A stretch of 54,639 bases of DNA from the NCBI RefSeq assembly GCF_902497785.1, contig NZ_CABVHK010000028.1, forward strand, positions 1 to 54,639. Reading direction: 5' to 3'. The notes beneath the pieces are model-generated. The model saw only the letters and a list, made by a program, of their open reading frames with translations. It searched no databases and had not been told where the DNA came from. The position numbers and the translations under genes were made by a program. This DNA comes from Pseudomonas fluorescens. GTDB taxonomy: Bacteria; Pseudomonadota; Gammaproteobacteria; Pseudomonadales; Pseudomonadaceae. Shown piece after piece: positions 23,706 through 32,734 of this stretch. Position 1 is the stretch's first letter. Each line of letters starts with the position of its first letter.

Positions 23706-26700
23706 ATGAAAAGAATGCTGATTAACGCAACTCAACCCGAAGAGTTGCGTGTTGCACTGGTAGATGGCCAACGCCTCTACGACCTGGACATCGAATCCGG
23801 TGCACGCGAGCAGAAGAAGGCCAACATCTATAAAGGCCGGATTACTCGCATCGAACCAAGCCTTGAGGCTGCCTTTGTCGATTTCGGCTCCGAGCGCCAC
23901 GGCTTCCTGCCCCTCAAAGAAATCTCCCGCGAATACTTCAAAAAAGCCCCCGAAGGCCGCGTCAACATCAAAGACGTCCTGAGCGAAGGCCAGGAAGTCA
24001 TCGTTCAGGTTGAAAAAGAAGAACGTGGCAACAAGGGCGCTGCCCTGACCACCTTCATCAGCCTGGCCGGTCGTTACCTGGTGCTGATGCCGAACAACCC
24101 GCGTGCCGGCGGTATCTCCCGTCGCATCGAAGGTGAAGAGCGCAACGAACTGCGTGAAGCCCTGAACGGTCTGGTTGCCCCGGCCGACATGGGTCTGATC
24201 GTGCGCACGGCCGGCCTGGGCCGCAGCAGCGAAGAAATGCAGTGGGACCTCGATTACCTGCTGCAACTCTGGACCGCCATCAAAGAAGCCTCGCTGGATC
24301 GCTCCGCGCCGTTCCTGATCTATCAGGAAAGCAACGTGATCATCCGCGCCATCCGCGATTACCTGCGCCAGGACATCGGCGAAGTACTGATCGACAGCGT
24401 TGAAGCCCAGGACGAAGCCCTGACTTTCATCCGCCAGGTGATGCCGCAGTACGCCAGCAAGATCAAGCTGTACGAAGACAGCGTGCCGCTGTTCAACCGT
24501 TTCCAGATCGAAAGCCAGATCGAGACCGCTTTCCAGCGCGTCGTCGAACTGCCTTCCGGCGGCTCCATCGTCATCGATCCGACCGAAGCCCTGGTGTCCA
24601 TCGACATCAACTCGGCGCGCGCCACCAAAGGCAGCGACATCGAAGAAACCGCCCTGCAGACCAACCTTGAAGCCGCCGAAGAAATCGCCCGTCAGTTGCG
24701 CTTGCGCGACATCGGCGGCCTGATCGTCATCGACTTCATCGACATGACCCCTGCCAAGAACCAGCGCGCCGTGGAAGAGAAAGTCCGCGAATGCCTGGAA
24801 GCCGACCGCGCTCGCGTGCAAGTCGGTCGCATCTCGCGCTTCGGCCTGCTGGAAATGTCCCGTCAGCGCCTGCGTCCGTCGCTGGGCGAAAGCAGCGGCA
24901 TCGTTTGCCCGCGCTGCAACGGCACCGGCATCATCCGTGATGTTGAATCGCTGTCGCTGGCGATCCTGCGCCTGATCGAAGAAGAAGCCCTGAAAGACCG
25001 CACCGCCGAAGTTCGCGCCCAAGTGCCGATTCCGGTCGCAGCGTTCCTGCTCAACGAAAAACGCAACTCGATCACCAAGATCGAACTGCGCACCCGTGCG
25101 CGCATTGTCATCCTGCCGAACGATCACCTCGAAACGCCGCATTTCGAAGTTCAGCGTCTGCGCGACGACAGCCCGGAAGCCAGCATCAACCAGTCCAGCT
25201 ACGAAATCGCAGCCGCCGCTGCCGAAGTCGAAGAAGTCCAGCCAGCCGCTGCGACCCGCACCCTGGTTCGCCAGGAAGCCGCGGTCAAGACCGCTCCGGC
25301 CCGCGCCAATGCTCCGGTCCCGACCGAAGTGGTTGCCGCACCGGTTGCCGCTCCGGCCGTTGTGCCAGAGCCAAGCCTGTTCAAAGGCCTGGTGAAGTCG
25401 CTGGTCGGCCTGTTTGCGACCAAGGAAGAGCCTGTTGCCCCGGCTGCGGTTGAAAAACCAGCCGCCACCGAACGCCCTGCGCGCAATGAAGAGCGTCGCA
25501 ACGGTCGTCAGCAGAGCCGCAACCGTAACGGTCGCCGCGATGAAGAGCGCAAGCCTCGCGAGGAACGTGCACCGCGTGAAGAACGCGCACCCCGCGAGCC
25601 ACGCGAAGCCCGTGAAGAAACCCCGGCCGTCGCTCGCGAAGAACGTGCCCCACGTGAAGAGCGTGCACCACGCGCCCCGCGTGAAGAACGTGCACCGCGC
25701 GCGCCTCGTGAAGATCGCAAGCCTCGTGGCGAGCGTGAAGAACGTGTGCGTGAACTGCGCGAACCGCTGGACGCAACCGCTCCGGCCGCCGCCGCTGCCG
25801 CTGCCGCTGTCACTGCTGAAGAGCGTCCGGCTCGCCAGCCACGCGAAGAACGCGCTCCACGCCCACCGCGTGAAGAACGTCAACCGCGTGCCGAGCAAGC
25901 GGCTGCCGCCGTTGCCGAAGAAGAGCTGACGGGCAACGAAGAGCAATTGCAGGAAGACGGTCAGGACGGCGCCGAAGGCGATCGCCCACGTCGCCGCTCC
26001 CGTGGCCAGCGTCGTCGCAGCAACCGTCGCGAGCGTCAACGCGATGCCAATGGCAACGTGATCGAAGGTTCGGAAGAATCGGATTCGGCCGAAGGTAACG
26101 AAGGTGCTGAAGGCATCGAAACCCCAAGCACGGCCGATCTGGCCGCCGGCCTGGCTGTCACCGCAGCCGTTGCCAGCACCGTGATCAGCGCGCCGGCCGA
26201 AGCACAGGCCAACGAGCAAGCCGAACGCGCCACTGCCGCCACTCTGGAAACTGCTCCAGTGGAAGCGCCGGTGGTTGAAGCAACCACGCCTGTAGAAGCG
26301 ACCTCTGCTCCGGAAATCGAAGTGGCACCGTTCCAAGCAGCACAGCCTCAGGCTGAAGCTGCCGCTGAACCGGCCTTCGTTGCTGAAGCACCTGCAGTGA
26401 TTGCAGAGCCAGCGGCTGAAACCGTTGCCGAAACAGTCACCGAAACTGTTCGTGAAGTTCGCGAAGAGCAAACTACGTTCAATTGGGTGGCCGAGCCAAC
26501 GGTTGTCGAAACGCCAGCGCCAGCGCCAGTCGCTGAAGCAGCGTTCGTCGAGCCAGTGGTGGTTGCTGCCGAACCAGAGCCTGCTCCGGTGGTTGAAGCC
26601 CCTGTGGTAGCCGAAGTGGCTGCGCCAGTGGTTGAAGCTGCCCCCGTCAGCGCCCTGACCGAAAATGGCCGTGCGCCGAATGACCCGCGCGAAGTGCGTC

Positions 26701-26927
26701 GTCGCAAGCGTGAAGAAGAGCGCCTGCAGAAGGAAGCCGAACTGGCAGCCGCTGCGGCTCCGGTTGAAGCGGTTGTCGCCGCCGAGCCTGCGCCGGTTGT
26801 TGCTGAAGTGATTGAGGCGGCGCCTGCTGCCTCGGTCATCGAAGAAGCACCTCGCTCCGTTCAGGACGCAGTAGAGCAACACGAACAAGCCCTGGAAAAA
26901 GAGCACGAGCCTAAACCTCTCGTCTGA
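23706..26927 (+). CDS. rne: Ribonuclease E
   Basis: Essential endoribonuclease and degradosome scaffold, 1073 residues. The N-terminal half has the S1 domain (KKANIYKGRITRIEPSLEAAFVDFG), the DNase I-like catalytic site (VSIDINSARAT, IVIDFIDM) and the Zn-link CPRCNGTG. From about residue 500 the protein is disordered. A membrane-targeting amphipathic helix is likely at SLFKGLVKSLVGLFA (about residues 558-572). Arg-Pro-Glu repeats (EERAPR units, about 615-690), an Arg-rich patch (RPRRRSRGQRRRSNRRERQR) and an Ala/Glu/Pro-rich tail follow, with NDPREVRRRKREEER starting at 992. These match RNA- and partner-binding motifs known in the P. aeruginosa enzyme. The start at 23706 gives the family N-terminus MKRMLINATQ. 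Confidence 0.96.
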   Translation: MKRMLINATQPEELRVALVDGQRLYDLDIESGAREQKKANIYKGRITRIEPSLEAAFVDFGSERHGFLPLKEISREYFKKAPEGRVNIKDVLSEGQEVIVQVEKEERGNKGAALTTFISLAGRYLVLMPNNPRAGGISRRIEGEERNELREALNGLVAPADMGLIVRTAGLGRSSEEMQWDLDYLLQLWTAIKEASLDRSAPFLIYQESNVIIRAIRDYLRQDIGEVLIDSVEAQDEALTFIRQVMPQYASKIKLYEDSVPLFNRFQIESQIETAFQRVVELPSGGSIVIDPTEALVSIDINSARATKGSDIEETALQTNLEAAEEIARQLRLRDIGGLIVIDFIDMTPAKNQRAVEEKVRECLEADRARVQVGRISRFGLLEMSRQRLRPSLGESSGIVCPRCNGTGIIRDVESLSLAILRLIEEEALKDRTAEVRAQVPIPVAAFLLNEKRNSITKIELRTRARIVILPNDHLETPHFEVQRLRDDSPEASINQSSYEIAAAAAEVEEVQPAAATRTLVRQEAAVKTAPARANAPVPTEVVAAPVAAPAVVPEPSLFKGLVKSLVGLFATKEEPVAPAAVEKPAATERPARNEERRNGRQQSRNRNGRRDEERKPREERAPREERAPREPREAREETPAVAREERAPREERAPRAPREERAPRAPREDRKPRGEREERVRELREPLDATAPAAAAAAAAVTAEERPARQPREERAPRPPREERQPRAEQAAAAVAEEELTGNEEQLQEDGQDGAEGDRPRRRSRGQRRRSNRRERQRDANGNVIEGSEESDSAEGNEGAEGIETPSTADLAAGLAVTAAVASTVISAPAEAQANEQAERATAATLETAPVEAPVVEATTPVEATSAPEIEVAPFQAAQPQAEAAAEPAFVAEAPAVIAEPAAETVAETVTETVREVREEQTTFNWVAEPTVVETPAPAPVAEAAFVEPVVVAAEPEPAPVVEAPVVAEVAAPVVEAAPVSALTENGRAPNDPREVRRRKREEERLQKEAELAAAAAPVEAVVAAEPAPVVAEVIEAAPAASVIEEAPRSVQDAVEQHEQALEKEHEPKPLV

Positions 26928-26941
26928 TTCCATCGGCCACT

Positions 26942-26977
26942 AAAAAGCCCCGCCTGGTGATCCAGGCGGGGCTTTTT
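26942..26977. terminator. rne terminator
   Basis: AAAAAGCCCCGCCTGG and CCAGGCGGGGCTTTTTT form a long perfect stem with a 4-nt loop, 15 nt after the rne stop codon. Both strands end in T runs, so it could also stop transcripts arriving from the molybdenum hydroxylase cassette. Confidence 0.95.
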
Positions 26978-27002
26978 TATGCCTGCGAACATCACGAGGC
27001 CC

Positions 27003-27098
27003 CTTGTGGGAGCGAGCTTGCTCGCGATGACGGTTTAACCTTCGAAATGGACTCACGCTGATCCACTGCTATCGCGAGCAAGCTCGCTCCCACAGGGG
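27003..27098. repeat. REPIN (inverted REP pair)
   Basis: TGTGGGAGCGAGCTTGCTCG starts at 27005 and its exact inverse ends at 27094, about 45 nt apart. It separates rne from the molybdenum hydroxylase cassette. Confidence 0.88.
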
Positions 27099-27109
27099 TT
27101 GGGTCATGG

Positions 27110-27700
27110 CTACTTGAAGAGTAACTTCTCAGGTGTATCTACATCCCACAACACCCCGGCATCATCCACAGCCACCTCGACCACCCTGCCCTGCGCAAAC
27201 AACGGCCTGGCGCCATGATCACCGGACAACGCCATCAGCCCCGGTCCGAAGTGGCGACCGAAGCCTACCGGATGCCCATACTCCCCCCGATGCACGGGCA
27301 CACTGACAGCATCATCTGCAATCCCGACCAGCACCCGCTCAAAGCTCGACGGCAAAATAAACGGCATATCCCCCAACACGACCAGCCAACCACCGAGCTG
27401 CGGACACGCCGCCACGCCTGCGGCAATGCTGTCACCCATGCCCGTCGATTCAACCAGTACGATGTCAAAACCATACGCCTGAGCCATGCGCGCCACCTGC
27501 GGGCGATCTTCGGTGGTCACCAGTACGCGCTTCGTCAGGGTTGCCGGCACGCTGACCAGTACCTGCTCGATGACCGAGCGCACAGCGCCGTCACGCCCCG
27601 TGCAGTCCGCCAACAACTTGTCTTTGTCGGCACCGGCCACCTGTCGAAACCGACTGCCCTGCCCCGCCGCTAATACGATGACGCCGATGTGCTCGCTCAT
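27110..27700 (-). CDS. MocA/MobA-like molybdenum cofactor nucleotidyltransferase
   Basis: Predicted enzyme that adds CMP (or another nucleotide) to molybdopterin, making the dinucleotide cofactor used by xanthine-oxidase family enzymes. The 196-residue protein has the nucleotidyltransferase opening VLAAGQGSRFRQVAGADKDKLLAD, the VVLGDMPFI motif and GHPVGFGRHFGPGLMALSGDHGAR. Such genes (MocA, YgfJ, CoxC-like) normally accompany CMP-cofactor hydroxylases, so cytidylyl transfer is more likely than GMP transfer. It overlaps xdhC-like by 4 nt and is the last gene of the cassette. Confidence 0.83.
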   Translation of the reverse strand: MSEHIGVIVLAAGQGSRFRQVAGADKDKLLADCTGRDGAVRSVIEQVLVSVPATLTKRVLVTTEDRPQVARMAQAYGFDIVLVESTGMGDSIAAGVAACPQLGGWLVVLGDMPFILPSSFERVLVGIADDAVSVPVHRGEYGHPVGFGRHFGPGLMALSGDHGARPLFAQGRVVEVAVDDAGVLWDVDTPEKLLFK

Positions 27701-28680
27701 ACCTGCTCCTGCAACGGCTTCTTCTGTTTCAGCTCGACGCCGTTTTTGATCGCGACAATTTCGGCCAGCAGCGACAGGGCGATTTCCGCCGGAGAATGGC
27801 TGCCGATGTGCAAACCGATCGGGCCGTGCAGGCGCGCGATGGCGGCTTCTGACAAGCCTAGCTGAGCCAGGTTGTCCCGGCGCTTCAGGCTGTTGACCCG
27901 CGAACCCAGCGCACCGACATAAAACGCCCTGGAGTCCAGCGCCGTGAGCAGCGCCATGTCATCCAGGCGCGGGTCGTGGGTCAGCGCGACGATGGCCGTG
28001 CGTTCGTCAGTCTGAATGTTCAGCACCGCTTCGTCCGGCATGCCGGAGACAAAACGCCCGTGCTGCTCTTCCCAGCCGTAGACGAACTCGGTGCGCGGAT
28101 CGCAGATCAGCACTTCGAAATCCAGCAACCGGGCCATCTCCGCCACATAACGGGACAGCTGCCCGGCGCCGATCAGCAACAACCGCCAGCGCGGGCCGTA
28201 AATCGCGCGCAGCGTGTGGCCGTCGAAGCTCAGCACATCACTCTTGGTCGCTGACTGCAACGTCACCTCGCCAGTGGCGATATCCAGCGACCGAGCCGTG
28301 ATTTCATGGGCCTCGCAACGCGTCAGCAAATCGGCGACCCAGGTCGGGTCACCGATGCGCTCTTCGGTCAGACGCAATGTGCCGCCGCACGGCAAGCCGA
28401 AACGTGCGGCCTCTTCGCGGGTGACGCCGTAGGTGATTAACTGCACCGGCGGCCCATCGTCCGGAATACGGCCGTCATGCAGCCGCGCAATCAAATCATC
28501 CTCGACACACCCGCCAGACACCGAACCGATCACCACCCCGTCTTCGCGCAAGGCCAGCATGGCGCCAGGTGCCCGGGGCGCGGTGCCCCAGGTCTGGACC
28601 ACGCTGTACAACATCACTCGCTGACCGGCGCGGCGCCATTCGAGCACGCTACGCAAGACGTTCAGATCGACGCTGTCCAT
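27697..28680 (-). CDS. XdhC/CoxI-family molybdenum cofactor maturation protein
   Basis: Chaperone that binds, sulfurates or inserts the cofactor into xanthine-oxidase family enzymes. The 327-residue protein has the XdhC_CoxI domain with GSVSGGCVEDDLIARL near residue 52 and the C-terminal Rossmann XdhC_C domain (WRLLLIGAGQLSRYVAEMARLLDFEVLICD from about residue 170). Its start overlaps the stop of the large subunit gene by 1 nt and its end overlaps the MocA-like gene, which supports a dedicated maturation role. Confidence 0.87.
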   Translation of the reverse strand: MDSVDLNVLRSVLEWRRAGQRVMLYSVVQTWGTAPRAPGAMLALREDGVVIGSVSGGCVEDDLIARLHDGRIPDDGPPVQLITYGVTREEAARFGLPCGGTLRLTEERIGDPTWVADLLTRCEAHEITARSLDIATGEVTLQSATKSDVLSFDGHTLRAIYGPRWRLLLIGAGQLSRYVAEMARLLDFEVLICDPRTEFVYGWEEQHGRFVSGMPDEAVLNIQTDERTAIVALTHDPRLDDMALLTALDSRAFYVGALGSRVNSLKRRDNLAQLGLSEAAIARLHGPIGLHIGSHSPAEIALSLLAEIVAIKNGVELKQKKPLQEQV

Positions 28681-31001
28681 CAGGCCTCAGCCTTCTGCCA
28701 GCCCTGCAACTGATAGCGAACCGGCAGGTTGCGGATGCGTTTGCCAGTCGCGGCGAAGATCGCATTGCACAGCGCCGGCGCAATCGGCGGCACGCCCGGC
28801 TCCCCGACGCCGCCCAACGGCACATTGCCCGGCGGAGTGACGAGATGCACGGCGACTTCCTTCGGTGCCAGGGACATGCGCGCCACTTCGTACATGTGGA
28901 AGTTGTCCTGCTGAACCTTGCCGTCCTTGAAGCTGATCTCGCCCAGCACCGCGTTGCCCAGGCCCATGACGCAGGCGCCTTCGAACTGCGAGCGAATCCG
29001 CTCGGGGTTGATCTGCGGACCGCAATCCACGGCGATGTCGGCCTTGTGCACGATCAAGGTGCCGTCATCTTTGACTTCGACCTCAATCACCGCCGCCACA
29101 TAGGTCACGAAGCTGTAATGCACCGCCAGACCCAACCCGCGACCTTTCGGCAACTCACGCCCCCAACCGGCGGCTTTCGCGGCGGTTTCCAGTACCGTGC
29201 GCATGCGCCCGGTGTCGATCGGATAACGCTCGGGGGATTCGCCGTAGTTCCACTCTTCACTCAAGGTGCGCGGGTCGATCTGACGATCGGGGCCGAGCAG
29301 TTTGATCTGGTACTTCAGTGGATCCTGTTTGGCCTGGTGCGCCAGTTCATCGACAAAGCTCTGGATCGCAAAACCGTGAGGAATATTCGACACCGAGCGA
29401 AACCAGCCGACCCGCGTGTGGATCGCCGCTTCCGGGTTTTCCAGGCGCACATTGGGAATCGCGTAAGCCATGTTGGTGAAACCCATGCCCAACTCGAACG
29501 CCGCTTCGTGGTTCATGCCCGGTGCAAACAGTGCGGAGATGCTCGGCGCCACGGTGCGGTGCAGCCAACCCGACGGCAGGCCGTCCTTGCCGAGACTGGC
29601 CTTGAGGTACTCGGCCGATACAGTGTGGAAATATGAACAATGGATATCGTCTTCACGGGTCCATTGCACCCGCACGGCCTTGCCGGGAAATTCCCTGGCG
29701 AGAATGGCCGCTTCAATGATGAAGTCCGGCTTGGATTTGCGGCCGAAACCGCCGCCCAGCAGGGTGACGTGGATGGTGACGTTATCGAACGGAATGCCAA
29801 GGCGTTCGCCGATCCGCTTGCGGGTGACTTGCGGTGCCTGGCTCGGGGCCCAGGCTTCGCACACGCCATCCTTGAAACGCGCGATGGCGACCATCGGCTC
29901 CATCGGCGCCTGCGCCAGGTGCGGCAGGTAATAGGAGGCTTCGAGTTTGCTGTCGGCACCGCTCATGGCTGCGTCGATATCACCGGTGTTGCGCACCACT
30001 TTGCCCGGCTTGAGCGACGAAGCTTCGAGCTCCTTGCGGTAGGCTATCGAGTCGTAACTGGTGTTGGGGCCGTCGTCCCACTCGATCTTCAGGGCCTCAC
30101 GGCCCTTGATCGCGGCCCAGGTATTGCTGGCCACCACGGCCACGCCGCCCAGCGGTTGAAACTCCGATGGCAGCGGACGACCTTCGATCTGGATGACTTT
30201 GATCACGCCCGGGACTTTCAGCGCAGCGCTGTCGTCCAGTGATTTGACCTTGCCGCCGTACACCGCCGGGCGCGCGATGGTGGCGTAGAGCATTCCGTCG
30301 ACATGCACATCGGCACCGTAGAGGGCGCGACCGTTGACGATGTCGGCACCGTCGATGGCTTTAGTGCCTTCCTTGCCGATGTAGCGGAACTCCGACTGTT
30401 CCTTGAGCCGCAGACTGTCGCGTGCCGGCACCGCCAGCGCGCTCGCAGCGGCGGCCAGCGCGCCGTAACCGAGCTCGCGGCCGGTGGGTTTATGGATGAT
30501 TTTGTGCAATTGCGCATGACACTCGCCGACCGGGACTTTCCACTGCTCGGCGGCGGCTTGCTCAAGCATGGTTCGCGCGGCGGCACCGCAGCGGCGCATC
30601 GGCTCATACCAATGGCGCATGCTGCGCGAACCGTCGGTGTCCTGATTGCCAAAACGCACTTCGTCGCCCGGCGCCTGCTGTACTTTTACCAGCGCCCAAT
30701 CGGCATCCAGTTCATCGGCTACCACCATGCTCAGGCTGGTGCGAACGCCCTGGCCCATTTCCGAGCGGTTGCACACCACCGTCACGCTGCCATCGGCGGC
30801 AATGCTGACGTAGACCTTTGGATCATCGATCCAGCCGTTGGGCATGCCGTCGGCGCCAAATTTCTTCTCGGCCTCGGCAGCGAAAGCGTCCTGCCAGCCC
30901 CAGCTCGCGGCGAGCACCAGCGCACTGGTGGCACCGACGCCTTTGAGGAAACCGCGACGGCTGAGATTGCTCAGCGCGAAATCATTCGGTAAAGGGCTCA
31001 T
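28680..31001 (-). CDS. Molybdopterin-binding large subunit of a xanthine oxidase-family dehydrogenase (IorB-like)
   Basis: Catalytic subunit of a molybdenum hydroxylase, similar in layout to isoquinoline 1-oxidoreductase and membrane aldehyde dehydrogenases. The 773-residue product starts with a twin-arginine signal (SRRGFLKGVGATSALVLAAS, about residues 14-33), so it is exported folded. It carries cofactor motifs GGGFGRKSKPDF and PLGGVGEPGVPP with the catalytic Glu. I chose the ATG at 31001: GGAGG lies before it and it overlaps the small-subunit stop (ATGA). There is no FAD subunit gene and no haem motif (CxxCH) in this subunit. The substrate is unknown; aldehydes or N-heterocycles are both possible. 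Confidence 0.87.
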   Translation of the reverse strand: MSPLPNDFALSNLSRRGFLKGVGATSALVLAASWGWQDAFAAEAEKKFGADGMPNGWIDDPKVYVSIAADGSVTVVCNRSEMGQGVRTSLSMVVADELDADWALVKVQQAPGDEVRFGNQDTDGSRSMRHWYEPMRRCGAAARTMLEQAAAEQWKVPVGECHAQLHKIIHKPTGRELGYGALAAAASALAVPARDSLRLKEQSEFRYIGKEGTKAIDGADIVNGRALYGADVHVDGMLYATIARPAVYGGKVKSLDDSAALKVPGVIKVIQIEGRPLPSEFQPLGGVAVVASNTWAAIKGREALKIEWDDGPNTSYDSIAYRKELEASSLKPGKVVRNTGDIDAAMSGADSKLEASYYLPHLAQAPMEPMVAIARFKDGVCEAWAPSQAPQVTRKRIGERLGIPFDNVTIHVTLLGGGFGRKSKPDFIIEAAILAREFPGKAVRVQWTREDDIHCSYFHTVSAEYLKASLGKDGLPSGWLHRTVAPSISALFAPGMNHEAAFELGMGFTNMAYAIPNVRLENPEAAIHTRVGWFRSVSNIPHGFAIQSFVDELAHQAKQDPLKYQIKLLGPDRQIDPRTLSEEWNYGESPERYPIDTGRMRTVLETAAKAAGWGRELPKGRGLGLAVHYSFVTYVAAVIEVEVKDDGTLIVHKADIAVDCGPQINPERIRSQFEGACVMGLGNAVLGEISFKDGKVQQDNFHMYEVARMSLAPKEVAVHLVTPPGNVPLGGVGEPGVPPIAPALCNAIFAATGKRIRNLPVRYQLQGWQKAEA

Positions 31002-31468
31002 GCCTTGGCCTCCTTCAGGTGAGTGGAGGCCTGACGGATAGCAGTCTTGATCCGGTTGTAAGTGCCGCAACGGCAGATATTGCCGACCATCGCCTCTTCG
31101 ATCTGCTCATCGCTGGGGTTCGGGTTGATCTTGAGCAGCGCCGTCGCCGACATGATCTGCCCGCCCTGGCAGAAACCGCACTGCGCCACTGCGGTATCCA
31201 GCCACGCCTGCTGAACGACTTGCCCGACCGGGTCGGCGTGAAGGTTGTCGATGGTGCTGACGTTCTGGCCGATCACCGAGCCGATCGGCGTGATGCAGCT
31301 GCGCGCCGGGGAGCCGTCGATATGAATGGTGCAAGCGCCGCACAGGCCCATGCCACAGCCGAATTTGGTGCCGTTGTAACCGGCCACGTCGCGGATAGCC
31401 CAGAGCAGCGGCATGTCCTCGGTGACATCGAGTTGATGGTCTTGACCGTTGAGTTTCAGGGTAATCAT
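30998..31468 (-). CDS. [2Fe-2S] small subunit of the molybdenum hydroxylase (IorA-like)
   Basis: Electron-transfer subunit of 156 residues with two iron-sulfur clusters. The plant-ferredoxin-like cluster is in KFGCGMGLCGACTIHIDG plus a later Cys in RSCITP. The second, helical cluster is in CGFCQGGQIMSATALL and ICRCGTYNRI. I chose the ATG at 31468 (MITLKLNGQDHQLD), the usual N-terminus, rather than an in-frame start at 31510. It has no signal peptide, so it would ride with the Tat-exported large subunit. It is the first gene of the four-gene cassette. Confidence 0.9.
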   Translation of the reverse strand: MITLKLNGQDHQLDVTEDMPLLWAIRDVAGYNGTKFGCGMGLCGACTIHIDGSPARSCITPIGSVIGQNVSTIDNLHADPVGQVVQQAWLDTAVAQCGFCQGGQIMSATALLKINPNPSDEQIEEAMVGNICRCGTYNRIKTAIRQASTHLKEAKA

Positions 31469-31654
31469 GGGCACGCCCGCATATGGGTACTGGATTATGG
31501 GGTCGAGCAATCTGCCGCCAGAGACTGGCGGTTGGCATCACGCAGATCGGCTCAGGCTAATGAGGCTCTCTTATGCGGACGGGGACGTCTGCATCGGGCC
31601 TTTGGTGGAGCAAATGCTTGCATCGTTAGGGGGCTAAGTTAACCCAGCATTAAC

Positions 31655-31692
31655 AAAAAAGCCCTGCACAATCGAAGTTGTACAGGGCTTTG
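31655..31692. terminator. Terminator after murB
   Basis: AAAGCCCTGCACAA and TTGTACAGGGCTTT form a stem with one mismatch and a 6-nt loop. On the minus strand a T run follows, so it ends the murB operon before the molybdenum hydroxylase cassette. The remaining 185 nt up to the small-subunit gene must hold the cassette promoter; I could not pick out clear boxes. Confidence 0.85.
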
Positions 31693-31714
31693 AAATCAAT
31701 CCTGAAAGCTTGGC

Positions 31715-32734
31715 TCAGTACCGATTCGGCTCCATTTCCAGGTCGACATGGAAACGTTCTGCGATGTCTTTCTGGATGCGCTGCGCAAGGTGCAGTAATT
31801 GCAGGCCGGTTGCGCTGCCGTAATTGACCAGCACCAGCGCCTGCAATGCATGCACGCCGGCATCGGCGTCGCGAAAACCTTTCCAGCCTGCCCGCTCGAT
31901 CAGCCAGCCCGCCGCCAGCTTCATCTGCCCGTCGGGTTGCGCGTAAGCCACCAGGTCCGGGTATTGACCTTTGAGCCGGGCGACCAACGCCGCCGACACC
32001 AGCGGATTCTTGAAGAAGCTGCCGGCATTGCCGAGCACCGCCGGGTCCGGGAGCTTCTCGTTGCGGATGCTGCAAATCGCCTGACTGACATCGCTGGCGG
32101 TCGGCTGCTCGATACCCTGCTCGCTCAGGCGCTGACGCACCGGGCCGTACTCCAGATGCAAATGCGCAGCGCGGTTCAGCGCGAAACGCACCCGCAGGAT
32201 CAGCCAGCGCCCCGGTTCCTGTTTGAACAGGCTGTCGCGGTAGGCGAAGTTGCATTCGGCCAGGCTGAAGTCGCGCAGTTCGCCGGTCTGGCGATCCAGC
32301 GCGGTCAGGCCAGCGAACACGTCCTTGATTTCCACTCCATAGGCGCCGATGTTCTGCATCGGTGCCGCGCCGACGGTGCCGGGGATCAGGCTGAGGTTCT
32401 CCAGCCCCGACAGCCCCTGCGCCAGCGTGTGTTGCACGAAGGGGTGCCAAGGCTCGCCGGCCTCGGCTTCGATGACAACCTGGTTGCCGTCATCGCTGAG
32501 AATGCGAATGCCGCGCGTGGCCATGCGCAGCACCAGCGACTGGATGTCGGCGGTCAGCAGCAGATTGCTGCCACCGCCAATCACCAGCAACGGCACGGCA
32601 TGTTGCGCCGCATACGCCAGCGCTTCACGCACATCGGCATCGCTGTGGGCCTCGGCGAACAAACGGGCCTGAACATCGACACCAAAACTGTTGTAAGGCT
32701 TGAGCGAAACGCCAGTCAGCACCTGCAAACTCAT
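31715..32734 (-). CDS. murB: UDP-N-acetylenolpyruvoylglucosamine reductase
   Basis: FAD enzyme that makes UDP-N-acetylmuramic acid for peptidoglycan. The 339-residue protein (E. coli-like type I) has NSFGVDVQARL, GGGSNLLL, the substrate region PGTVGAAPMQNIGAYGVEI, the catalytic Ser in LGNAGSFFKNPLVS and the late Glu in HVDLEMEPN. It overlaps ptpA by 4 nt. It is the last gene of the comEC-to-murB run on the minus strand. Confidence 0.95.
   Translation of the reverse strand: MSLQVLTGVSLKPYNSFGVDVQARLFAEAHSDADVREALAYAAQHAVPLLVIGGGSNLLLTADIQSLVLRMATRGIRILSDDGNQVVIEAEAGEPWHPFVQHTLAQGLSGLENLSLIPGTVGAAPMQNIGAYGVEIKDVFAGLTALDRQTGELRDFSLAECNFAYRDSLFKQEPGRWLILRVRFALNRAAHLHLEYGPVRQRLSEQGIEQPTASDVSQAICSIRNEKLPDPAVLGNAGSFFKNPLVSAALVARLKGQYPDLVAYAQPDGQMKLAAGWLIERAGWKGFRDADAGVHALQALVLVNYGSATGLQLLHLAQRIQKDIAERFHVDLEMEPNRY

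Noticed and set aside
25550..25900. Repetitive DNA in rne considered as a satellite or assembly artefact
   Set aside because: The repeats keep the reading frame and encode the EERAPR motifs expected in Pseudomonas RNase E.
23538..26933. A very long open frame (1131 codons) antisense to rne
   Set aside because: It mirrors the rne coding sequence, its composition (Phe, Arg, Gly, Ala-rich runs) is that of a reverse-frame shadow, and it has no start signal or family resemblance.
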